A stretch of 7,541 bases of DNA, from contig JAGRHX010000848.1 in NCBI GenBank assembly GCA_020444775.1, forward strand, positions 1 to 7,541. The letters run 5' to 3'. The DNA comes from Gammaproteobacteria bacterium. Lineage in GTDB: Bacteria > Pseudomonadota > Gammaproteobacteria > HK1. Positions within the stretch are counted from its first letter, which is position 1. The number at the start of each line of letters is the position of its first letter. Positions 1-6,236 of the stretch are shown one piece after another. The position numbers and the translations under genes are program-made. The notes under the pieces were generated by a model. It searched no databases, was not told where the DNA came from, and saw nothing but the letters and a program-made list of their open reading frames with translations.

Positions 1-729
1 ACCATCCTGTATCTGCACCCGGAGCATCACTTCCTGCAGCAGACGGCCGTCATCGATTCCCTCAGCACCCTGGGCCCCGTGATCTGTCCGCGTCATCCGG
101 GTTTCGACGGTCGTAAGCCGCCGGACGATTTTCGCAGCGTCGACGACCTGGCCTATCTGTACCTGGACCTGTTGACGAGCCTGGATCTGCGCGACGTGCT
201 CGTGGTCGGGTCCTCGTTGGGTGGATGGGTAGCGTTGGAGATGGCGGTGCGCAACCTCGATCGCGTCGCGGGGCTTGCGTTGCTCTCGCCCCTGGGCGTG
301 AAACCGGGCGAGCGCGATACACGCGCCTTTGCCGATCTCAGCGCGCTGGAGGAGCAGGAGGTCAGCCGTCGTCTGTACGCGGATCCCGACGCGTACGCGC
401 CGCGCTTCGCCGAGCTGGACGATGCGCAGATGTTGCTCATCGCGCTCGAGCGCCAGTATCTGGCCTGGTACGCCTGGCAGCCCTATCTGCACAACCCCGG
501 TCTGAATCGCTGGCTGCACCGGATCCGCTGTCCGGTGTTGCTGATGTGGGGCCGTCAGGACGGCTATGTGGCGCTGGACGTCGGTCATGCCCTGTGCGCC
601 GCGCTGCCAGATGCACGGCTTGGTGTCATCGACAGCGCCGGACATCATCCACTGGTCGAGAGGCCCGAGCAGAGCATGGCCGCGTTGCGTGCCTTCGCGA
701 GCGATTTGCCCGCGCCGGGCAGGCGTTGA
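1..729 (+). CDS. alpha/beta-fold hydrolase, 5' end cut by window edge
   Basis: The reading frame is open from base 1 to the TGA at 727-729, giving 242 visible residues; the true start lies upstream. This is an alpha/beta-hydrolase. The nucleophile elbow GSSLGG puts the catalytic Ser at visible residue 72, the acid is probably Asp187 in WGRQDGY, and the base is His215 in AGHHPLVERPE. All three have the order and spacing of the family. The first visible residues (ILYLHPEHH) match the strand and HG-type oxyanion turn that normally lie about 25-30 residues from the N-terminus, so only a short piece is missing. A helical cap region lies between about residues 105 and 170. No signal peptide can be judged. 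The LLM monooxygenase gene follows on the same strand after 118 bases; such pairs often catalyse oxygenation followed by hydrolysis. The substrate cannot be named. Fold and triad are seen; the metabolic role is inference. Confidence 0.93.
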   Translation, partial: TILYLHPEHHFLQQTAVIDSLSTLGPVICPRHPGFDGRKPPDDFRSVDDLAYLYLDLLTSLDLRDVLVVGSSLGGWVALEMAVRNLDRVAGLALLSPLGVKPGERDTRAFADLSALEEQEVSRRLYADPDAYAPRFAELDDAQMLLIALERQYLAWYAWQPYLHNPGLNRWLHRIRCPVLLMWGRQDGYVALDVGHALCAALPDARLGVIDSAGHHPLVERPEQSMAALRAFASDLPAPGRR

Positions 730-836
730 CGTAATCCGACATCGGGTGCCGCGCCGCACATCCGACGTGGTCCCGGAACCGACCGACGACGTGACGAGAA
801 GGCGAGCCGAGCGACGGCATGTCACGAGATTGACGC

Positions 837-842
837 AGGGGG
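837..842 (+). promoter_or_regulatory. ribosome binding site of the LLM monooxygenase gene
   Basis: AGGGGG lies 5 bases before the ATG at 848. It decides the start: the frame stays open back to an ATG at 566, but that stretch overlaps the preceding hydrolase gene in another frame and has no family-like residues, whereas the conserved N-terminus (MQVWHFSEMAYHP) begins at 848. Confidence 0.75.
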
Positions 843-847
843 TAAGC

Positions 848-2002
848 ATGCAGGTCTGGCACTTCAGCGAGATGGCCTACCATCCAGGGTGGGACACGCT
901 CGGCGACTCGTTGCGGAATGTGATTCCGAGCGCTGTCTATGACCCCGAGCTGGGCGCCGATCTCTATCATCGCTACCTGGACGAGTGGGCGCTGTGCGAC
1001 GAGCTCGGTCTGAACATCATGATCAACGAGCATCACACCACGGCGACCTGCACCACCGCGGTGTGCACGATCCCGATGGCGATTCTCGCCCGGGAGACCC
1101 GCCGCGCGCGGCTGCTGTGTCTGGGCATGCCGATTGCCAATCGTCGCGACGCGGTACGGATCGCCGAGGAGTACGCGATGCTCGACGTGATCTCACGCGG
1201 TCGTGTCGAGATGGGCTTCGTCAAGGGTTCGCCGTTCGAGATCTCTCCGGCCAACAGCAACCCAGCAACCCTCAACGAGCGCTTCTGGGAGGCGCACGAT
1301 CTGATCCTCAAGGCGCTCACCACCCATGACGGCCCTTTCAACTGGGAGGGGCGGCACTTTCACTACCGTCAGGTCAATGTGTGGCCGCGGCCCTATCAGA
1401 GCCCGCACCCGCCCGTGTGGATGACCGTGGCCAGCCCGGAGTCGGCGGCGCTGGTCGGCGAGAAGGGCTACGTGCTGGCCTCTCTGAACAGTGGCTATGC
1501 CAATACGCCGCGCATCTATGCGAGCTACAGGCAGGCCGCCGAGCGCGCCGGACACGCCGTGGGTCGGGATCGCTTCGCCTATCTGGGCATGGTCGGGGTG
1601 GGCGAGACCGAAGCGCAGGGGCGCGAGCGGGTCAACCAGATCCTGGACTACAGCCGGACCACGCCGCGGGTTGCCTCGCAGTTCTGGTTCCCGCCGGGCT
1701 ACACCTCACCGGTCGCCACCGCGCAGGTCCTCAAGCATCGGCCGGTGCGGACCATCCCGCTGCGTGACGGCACGCCGGTCACCATGCAGACCGCCACGGT
1801 CGACCAGTTCATCGACGCCGGCATCGCCTTCGCCGGCACGCCCGACACGGTGTTCGAGCAGATCCGCGCCTTCAGCGAGCATGTCGGCGGTCTGGGACAT
1901 CTACTGATGATGGGGCAGGGCGGGCATCTCAGTCACGAGGAGACGGTCGCCAACCTGACCCTGTTCAGCCGCGAGGTGCTGCCCAGATTGCAGGCCTTGT
2001 AA
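848..2002 (+). CDS. LLM-class flavin-dependent oxidoreductase (luciferase-like monooxygenase)
   Basis: A 384-residue protein of the bacterial luciferase-like family, which uses reduced flavin supplied by a partner reductase and O2 to oxygenate an organic substrate in the cytoplasm. Seen in the sequence: an N-terminal WHFSEMAYHP strand; the family's NEHH motif at residues 60-63; ARETRRARLLCLGMPIANR (82-100), the strand and turn of the TIM barrel; DVISRGRVEMGFVKG (113-127), the highly conserved SRGR block; and WPRPYQSPHPPVWM (179-192) followed by the usual C-terminal helices. Length is normal for the family and no residues look out of place. The start at 848 follows a strong AGGGGG. It sits between an alpha/beta-hydrolase gene and the ATP-grasp-like gene on the same strand, with gaps of 118 and 117 bases, so co-transcription is plausible but not proved. 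Family assignment is firm. The substrate (aliphatic, terpenoid, ketone or other) is unknown, and no reductase gene is visible here. Confidence 0.94.
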   Translation: MQVWHFSEMAYHPGWDTLGDSLRNVIPSAVYDPELGADLYHRYLDEWALCDELGLNIMINEHHTTATCTTAVCTIPMAILARETRRARLLCLGMPIANRRDAVRIAEEYAMLDVISRGRVEMGFVKGSPFEISPANSNPATLNERFWEAHDLILKALTTHDGPFNWEGRHFHYRQVNVWPRPYQSPHPPVWMTVASPESAALVGEKGYVLASLNSGYANTPRIYASYRQAAERAGHAVGRDRFAYLGMVGVGETEAQGRERVNQILDYSRTTPRVASQFWFPPGYTSPVATAQVLKHRPVRTIPLRDGTPVTMQTATVDQFIDAGIAFAGTPDTVFEQIRAFSEHVGGLGHLLMMGQGGHLSHEETVANLTLFSREVLPRLQAL

Positions 2003-2067
2003 GGTATCCACCGACTCATCAGCGTTTCACAAGCCCCTGGGCTGTGCTGCCCATGGCCGGAGCATCA

Positions 2068-2110
2068 GCCTTCGAACCGCCAGCCTTGGAGCCGCCAGAC
2101 TTCGATTCGG
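2068..2110 (+). repeat. imperfect 15-base tandem repeat before the ATP-grasp-like gene
   Basis: Three units at 2068-2082, 2083-2097 and 2098-2110 (the last diverged and partial). The first two are GCCTTCGAACCGCCA and GCCTTGGAGCCGCCA, differing at 2 of 15 positions. The array runs into the Shine-Dalgarno of the gene at 2120. The unit matches 12 of 15 positions of the repeat at the 3' end of the same gene (3086-3130). Read in the frame of base 2068 it would encode AFEPP-ALEPP-DFDSE. Whether this is regulatory, a leader peptide or a replication-slippage relic is unknown. Confidence 0.6.
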
Positions 2111-2114
2111 AGGT
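2109..2114 (+). promoter_or_regulatory. ribosome binding site of the ATP-grasp-like gene
   Basis: GGAGGT, 5 bases before the ATG at 2120, is a near-consensus Shine-Dalgarno. It supports the 2120 start and hence the absence of an N-terminal pre-ATP-grasp domain in the product. Confidence 0.8.
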
Positions 2115-2119
2115 GTCCG

Positions 2120-3142
2120 ATGCCCGTTTGTGAGGCCGATCCATGGCGAATGCAATACTTCGAGCACGTGCAATGCCCCGAGGACGTGCTCATCCCGACC
2201 GAGGACGGTGATGCCTGGAAGTGGTATCCCCGCTACCGGTGGGTCTACAACAAGCTGACCATAGCCGAGAGTCAGGGTTTCGAGTGCGGACCACATGGCC
2301 TGGAGCCGCCGGTCTTCCCGGTATTCTCCAAGCCGGTGTTCAACATGCGTGGCATGGGCATAGGCTCGCGTGTCATTCGCAGCCCCCGGGAGTACAAGGC
2401 CAATCAGCGTCCGGGACATATCTGGATGCCGTTGCTGCAGGGCGAGCATATCTCCACGGACGTGGCGGTGGTCGACGGCCAGGCCCGTTGGTGGCGGCAT
2501 GCTTTTGGTGCGCCGCTCGAGGGCGGCATGTTCGACTACTGGACGGTGCTGGCCGAGTCCCGACCCGACATAGAGCGCTACTGTGGCGAATGGCTGGCTG
2601 CAAATCTCGCCGGCTACACCGGAATGGTCAATTTCGAGACCATCGGCAGTCGCATCATCGAGGTGCATCTGCGCTTCTCGGACCAGTGGCCGGACCTGTA
2701 CGGCGGCGATCGCTGGGTCGAGGCGCTTGTCGGTCTGTATCGTGACGGCGACTGGCGATTCGACGATACCGACCGTCGCGACGGCTATAGCGTGGTGCTG
2801 TTCGGTGGCCACGGCATCCAATACCGACACCCAGAGCCCGAGCTGGTCGAGGCCTTGCGCGCCGAGCCGGATGTGAGCAGCGTCCAGATCACCTTTCATG
2901 AAGACCGGCCGCCGGCCTGGCACGCCATGCCGCCCGGTGGCTTCAGACTCGCCATCGTCAATTGCTGGGATCTGGAGACCGGCCGGCGGTTGCGTGAGCG
3001 TCTGGCCCTGAGCTTCTGGTCGACCCAGCAACTGCGTCGGCGACCCCAGCGTTCCAGGACCGCGGTCGCATCCGACACGGATTCGCCCGCCGCCGATCCG
3101 CCCGCCGCCGATCCGCCAGCCGCCGATCCGAATGCATCCTGA
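2120..3142 (+). CDS. uncharacterised protein, probable divergent ATP-grasp enzyme with PAADP-repeat tail
   Basis: A 340-residue protein I do not recognise as a named family. Several blocks read as an ATP-grasp fold in the right order. YNKLTIAESQGF (43-54) resembles the opening helix. VFPVFSKPVFNMRGMGIGSR (65-84) resembles the first nucleotide-binding lysine (Lys71) and glycine-rich loop. MPLLQGEHISTDVAVVDG (103-120) resembles the hinge strand followed by the GEEySvdv-type block. TGMVNFE...RIIEVHLR (167-185) resembles the paired metal-binding strands, with Glu173, Glu181 and Arg185, but His183 where Asn is usual. Residues 222-300 look like the C-terminal domain of carboxylase or purine-type ATP-grasp enzymes, ending in GGFRLAIVNCWDLETGRRLR. 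The usual N-terminal domain of about 90 residues is absent. The tail after residue 305 is basic, then PAADP three times. No signal peptide or membrane segment is seen. A GGAGGT precedes the start, and the 3' end meets the CocE-type hydrolase gene, suggesting coupled expression. Function as ligase, carboxylase or inactive nucleotide-binding protein is inference. Confidence 0.85.
   Translation: MPVCEADPWRMQYFEHVQCPEDVLIPTEDGDAWKWYPRYRWVYNKLTIAESQGFECGPHGLEPPVFPVFSKPVFNMRGMGIGSRVIRSPREYKANQRPGHIWMPLLQGEHISTDVAVVDGQARWWRHAFGAPLEGGMFDYWTVLAESRPDIERYCGEWLAANLAGYTGMVNFETIGSRIIEVHLRFSDQWPDLYGGDRWVEALVGLYRDGDWRFDDTDRRDGYSVVLFGGHGIQYRHPEPELVEALRAEPDVSSVQITFHEDRPPAWHAMPPGGFRLAIVNCWDLETGRRLRERLALSFWSTQQLRRRPQRSRTAVASDTDSPAADPPAADPPAADPNAS
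3086..3130 (+). repeat. 15-base in-frame tandem repeat encoding PAADP x3
   Basis: Three contiguous 15-base units, CCCGCCGCCGATCCG twice and CCAGCCGCCGATCCG once, differing at a single base. They encode PAADP-PAADP-PAADP (residues 323-337) at the extreme C-terminus of the ATP-grasp-like protein, three codons before its stop. The near identity of the units suggests recent slippage or expansion, so copy number may vary among relatives. Confidence 0.95.
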
Positions 3143-3158
3143 CGGCGGTACCGGCGCC

Positions 3159-5189
3159 ATGCCCGACTACAGCGATCTGTCATCGATAGATGAGCTCGAG
3201 CATGTCTGGATCCCGATGTCCGATGGTGTGCGCCTGGCGGCGCGGATCTGGATGCCCGCCAACGCACTCGAACGACCGGTGCCGGCCCTGCTCGAGTTCA
3301 TTCCCTATCGCAAGCGGGATTTCATGCGTTCCCGTGACGAGCCCATGCATCGCTTCTATGCATTGCACGGCTATGTGAGCGCGCGTGTAGACGTGCGTGG
3401 CACCGGTGATTCCGAGGGGGTCCTGCACGATGAATACACCGCCATCGAGCATCGTGATGCAGTCGAGATCATCCATTGGCTGGCGGCGCAGCCCTGGTGC
3501 GACGGGCGGGTCGGCATGACCGGTATCTCCTGGGGTGGCTTCAACGCGCTACAGGTGGCGGCGCTGGCACCCGAGCCGCTGGGCGCCATCATCACCTTGT
3601 GCGCGGCAGACGATCGCTACGCCGACGATGCCCACTACAAGGGTGGCTGTCTGCTCAACGAGAACATGCAATGGGGGTCCATCTTCACCTTGTACAACGC
3701 GTTGCCCCCGGACCCCTTGATCGTGGGGGAGCGCTGGCGAGAGATGTGGTCAGAACGTATCGATGCGCTGCAGCCGTTCCCAGCGGTGTGGATGCGTCAT
3801 CCATGGCGTGACGAGTACTGGCAACATGGATCCGTTTGCGAGGACTACGCCGCGATCAAGTGTCCGGTCTATGCGATCGGCGGTTGGGCCGATGGCTACA
3901 CCAACGCCATTCCGCGCTTGCTGGCGGGGCTGCAGGTCCCACGCAAGGGACTCATCGGTCCTTGGTCACACGCGTTCCCGCACGACTCGGTGCCCGGTCC
4001 ACAGATCGGCTATCTGCAGGAGGCGGTGCGCTGGTGGGATCACTGGCTGAAGGGGATCGACAACGGCGTCATGAACGGCCCGATGCTGCGTGCCTGGATG
4101 CAGGACAGCGTGCCGCCGCAGCCACAGTACGCGCAGCGACCCGGGCGCTGGGTGGGCGAGAATCTCTGGCCGTCCGCGCGTATCGACCCGTTGCGGCTGT
4201 ATCTGGAACCGGGGCAGCTGAGCGAGCATGCGGGCGAAGCACACGATCTCATGGTCAGCTCACCGCACACGCTGGGCGTGCGTGGTGGCGAGTGGTGTGG
4301 ATTCGGTGCCGATGGCGAGTCTGCCCGTGACCAGCGCGCCGACGACGGCGGCTCGCTGTTGTTCGATACCGAGCCGCTGGCGAACGATCTGGAGCTGCTC
4401 GGCGAGCCCGAACTCAGCCTGGAGATCCGCTGCAGCGCGCCGGTCGGCTTCCTCGTCGCCCGTCTGTGCGAGGTGGCCCCCAGCGGCGCGTCGGCACGTA
4501 TCTCCTACGGCATGCTCAACCTCTGTCATCGAGACGGTCACCATCGACCCGAGCCCCTGGAGCCGGGCCGATGGTATCGCATCGATTTCAAGTTGGACGT
4601 GCTGGGCCAGCGGGTCCCGGCCGGTCACCGTCTGAGATTGGCGTTGTCGACGGGCTACTGGCCGATGATCTGGCCGACACCGGAGAGCGTGAGTCTGAGC
4701 GTGCGAACCGGGCAGGCCTGGCTGAGCCTGCCGGTGCGGCCAGCGTGCGCCGCCGACGATAGGCTGGAGGCCTTCGAGGCGCCGGTCAGCGCGCCTGGCA
4801 GCACCCACAAGACGCTGCGTCATCTGCAGACGTCGCGGACCATCGAGATTGACCTCGTCAGCAACGAGATGACCTACACCTTGAGTGGCGACGGCGGCGA
4901 GTTCGGTGGCGCCGCTCTGGCACGGCTGGAGGAGATCGATCTGGACATCGGCTACACGCAGTTGAAGCGCTACCGGATCCGCGAGGACGACCCGCTGTCG
5001 GCGCAGACCGAGCTGGTGCAGAGCGCGCGACTGCAGCGTGAGGGCTGGTCGATCAGGGTCGAGTGCCGGACCCGTCTCAGCGCGACCGCCGAGGTCTTTC
5101 AGTTCACCGGCGACGTCGAGGCCTTCGAGAGTGAGCTCCCGTTCCGGCAGCGGCGCTTCGTGGTGTCGATTCCACGTAAGCTGTTGTGA
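3159..5189 (+). CDS. CocE/NonD-family serine hydrolase (X-Pro dipeptidyl-peptidase S15-like)
   Basis: A 676-residue alpha/beta-hydrolase with a C-terminal jelly-roll, the architecture of cocaine esterase, glutaryl-7-ACA acylase and Xaa-Pro dipeptidyl-peptidase. Seen: the family opening HVWIPMSDGVRLAARIW (15-31); IPYRKRD (48-54), whose Tyr50 fits the oxyanion tyrosine; VDVRGTGDSEG (78-88); nucleophile Ser124 in TGISWGGF; acid Asp245 in GGWADGY; base His271 in GPWSHAF; then WWDHWLKG (292-299) leading into the PepX_C-type beta domain to about residue 555. A further C-terminal stretch of about 120 residues ends the protein. The triad is intact, so an active amidase, esterase or peptidase is expected; substrate unknown. 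No signal peptide, so probably cytoplasmic. The start at 3159 is preferred because GGCGG lies 10 bases upstream and family-like residues begin there. An in-frame ATG at 3132 would overlap the previous gene by 11 bases and add nine uninformative residues. Tight linkage to the ATP-grasp-like gene suggests a shared pathway. Confidence 0.92.
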   Translation: MPDYSDLSSIDELEHVWIPMSDGVRLAARIWMPANALERPVPALLEFIPYRKRDFMRSRDEPMHRFYALHGYVSARVDVRGTGDSEGVLHDEYTAIEHRDAVEIIHWLAAQPWCDGRVGMTGISWGGFNALQVAALAPEPLGAIITLCAADDRYADDAHYKGGCLLNENMQWGSIFTLYNALPPDPLIVGERWREMWSERIDALQPFPAVWMRHPWRDEYWQHGSVCEDYAAIKCPVYAIGGWADGYTNAIPRLLAGLQVPRKGLIGPWSHAFPHDSVPGPQIGYLQEAVRWWDHWLKGIDNGVMNGPMLRAWMQDSVPPQPQYAQRPGRWVGENLWPSARIDPLRLYLEPGQLSEHAGEAHDLMVSSPHTLGVRGGEWCGFGADGESARDQRADDGGSLLFDTEPLANDLELLGEPELSLEIRCSAPVGFLVARLCEVAPSGASARISYGMLNLCHRDGHHRPEPLEPGRWYRIDFKLDVLGQRVPAGHRLRLALSTGYWPMIWPTPESVSLSVRTGQAWLSLPVRPACAADDRLEAFEAPVSAPGSTHKTLRHLQTSRTIEIDLVSNEMTYTLSGDGGEFGGAALARLEEIDLDIGYTQLKRYRIREDDPLSAQTELVQSARLQREGWSIRVECRTRLSATAEVFQFTGDVEAFESELPFRQRRFVVSIPRKLL

Positions 5190-5210
5190 GCCGCTCGCGG
5201 CGGCCAGGCA

Positions 5211-6236
5211 TCATGTGGCGGGTGTCAGCCGTGCAATGGCGGCATCGATGATCGACTCCAGCATCTGCGCATAGCTCATGCCAGCGAATCCGGCCATGAA
5301 GGCCAGCTTGCCGTCATTGGCCCAGGCCGGATTCGGGTTCACCTCCATGAGTCGTGGCTCGCCATCGGCCGCGCAGCGGAAATCGAAGCGCGCATAATCG
5401 CGAAGCTCGAGCCGCTTGAACAAACGGCTCGCGTGGTCGGAGAGTCGCTGCAGACGTTCATCGCTCATCCGCGCGCGAAGGAAACGGATGTCTGTCCAAT
5501 ACGGCGAGCTCGGATCGGTCTTGGACTCGAACGAGAGGATCGGACTCAAGGCCTGTGGCAGTGCCGAGAAATCCACCTCCAGCGGTGGCAGCACGCGTAG
5601 TCCGTGCTCCGGGTTGCCGATCAGACCCAGACCATATTCCGGGCCGGGCAGGTATTCCTGCCAGAGCAGGTCGCGATCGGGCAGTATCCGGGCCAACTGT
5701 TGCAGATAGGCACGCGCCTGATGCTCATCGTGAACCACGGCATCGGCGGTGATGCCAACGCTGCCATCAGCGGTATTGGGCTTGATCAGCGCCGGATACA
5801 GCGACGGCAGCGAACCGCTGCGATCCGCGGCACTGATGAATTGCTCGCGTGGCACCGGGATGTCGAGCGCCTGCGCCAGCAGCCGCACCACCTGCTTGTC
5901 GTAGCACAGCACCATGGCGCGCGGCGTTGCCCCGGTGTAAGGCATATCGTGCAGCTCCAGCCAGGCGGGCAGGTTGAGCTCACGCGTGGGTTGATTGTTG
6001 ATGCCGGTGTCGCAGAAGTTCACGACCAGTTCGGGTGCGAACTCAAGCAGCTGCTCGAACAGCCGACGATGGTCGCTGAACACACGGATGTCGAATCGAC
6101 CCAGGCTCTCGATGGCCTCGACCATGGCCTGATGACAGGCGAGATCCTCCGGACCGTAGGCCGCGCCGTGCTTGGTCGGGTCGCTCTGGTGGTGGTCTCC
6201 GGTCACCACCGCCAGCCGACGCGCGCTGCCGTTCAT
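5211..6236 (-). CDS. D-Ala-D-Ala ligase-like ATP-grasp enzyme
   Basis: A 341-residue ATP-grasp protein closest in pattern to D-alanine-D-alanine ligase (Ddl). Seen: VVNFCDTG (71-78) and LPAWLELHDMPYTGATP (89-105), matching the Ddl block ending in PYTGS; DKQVVRLLAQALDIPVP (113-129); nucleotide-binding Lys152 in ALIKPNTADGSVGI; LLWQEYLPGPEYGLGLIG (190-207); and metal ligands Asp285, Glu298 and Asn300 in RFDFR...LMEVNPNP, with the same 13- and 2-residue spacing as Asp257/Glu270/Asn272 of E. coli DdlB. The N-terminus (VVTGDHHQSDPTKHGAAYGP) lacks the GKSAEHEVS-type Ddl motif, so a peptidoglycan role is doubtful. A ligase for another amino or carboxylic acid is more likely, forming ADP and an acyl-phosphate intermediate. 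The start at 6236 overlaps the stop of the upstream aldolase gene by ATGA, indicating translational coupling; the frame is open further upstream, but that stretch lies inside the aldolase gene. It converges on the hydrolase gene across 21 bases. Substrate is unknown. Confidence 0.9.
   Translation of the reverse strand: MNGSARRLAVVTGDHHQSDPTKHGAAYGPEDLACHQAMVEAIESLGRFDIRVFSDHRRLFEQLLEFAPELVVNFCDTGINNQPTRELNLPAWLELHDMPYTGATPRAMVLCYDKQVVRLLAQALDIPVPREQFISAADRSGSLPSLYPALIKPNTADGSVGITADAVVHDEHQARAYLQQLARILPDRDLLWQEYLPGPEYGLGLIGNPEHGLRVLPPLEVDFSALPQALSPILSFESKTDPSSPYWTDIRFLRARMSDERLQRLSDHASRLFKRLELRDYARFDFRCAADGEPRLMEVNPNPAWANDGKLAFMAGFAGMSYAQMLESIIDAAIARLTPAT

Noticed and set aside
791..825. GTGAC...GTCAC inverted repeat in the 730-847 gap as an operator
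   Set aside because: It has five-base arms 25 bases apart, which is expected by chance at this length; no other promoter elements were seen.
566..847. N-terminal extension of the LLM monooxygenase from an ATG at 566
   Set aside because: The stretch overlaps the hydrolase gene in another frame, has no family-like residues, and a strong Shine-Dalgarno with the conserved N-terminus marks 848.
2028..2046. Hairpin CACAAGCCC/GGGCTGTG after the LLM gene as a rho-independent terminator
   Set aside because: The stem is short with a bulged A and no T-run follows, so a functional terminator is not supported.
2027..3160. Long - strand open frame of 377 codons opposite the ATP-grasp-like gene
   Set aside because: It is an antisense shadow of a GC-rich gene. 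The product is low-complexity at its start (IGGGRIGGG from the repeat), has no recognisable domain, and the + strand gene has the Shine-Dalgarno and domain motifs.
4260..4823. - strand open frame of 187 codons inside the CocE-type hydrolase gene
   Set aside because: It is a Gln/Arg-rich product without motifs, lying wholly opposite a well-supported gene.
5190..5204. GCCGC/GCGGC stem in the convergent gap as a two-way terminator
   Set aside because: It has only five base pairs in GC-rich sequence and no T-tract on either strand. The position is suggestive but the motif is too weak.
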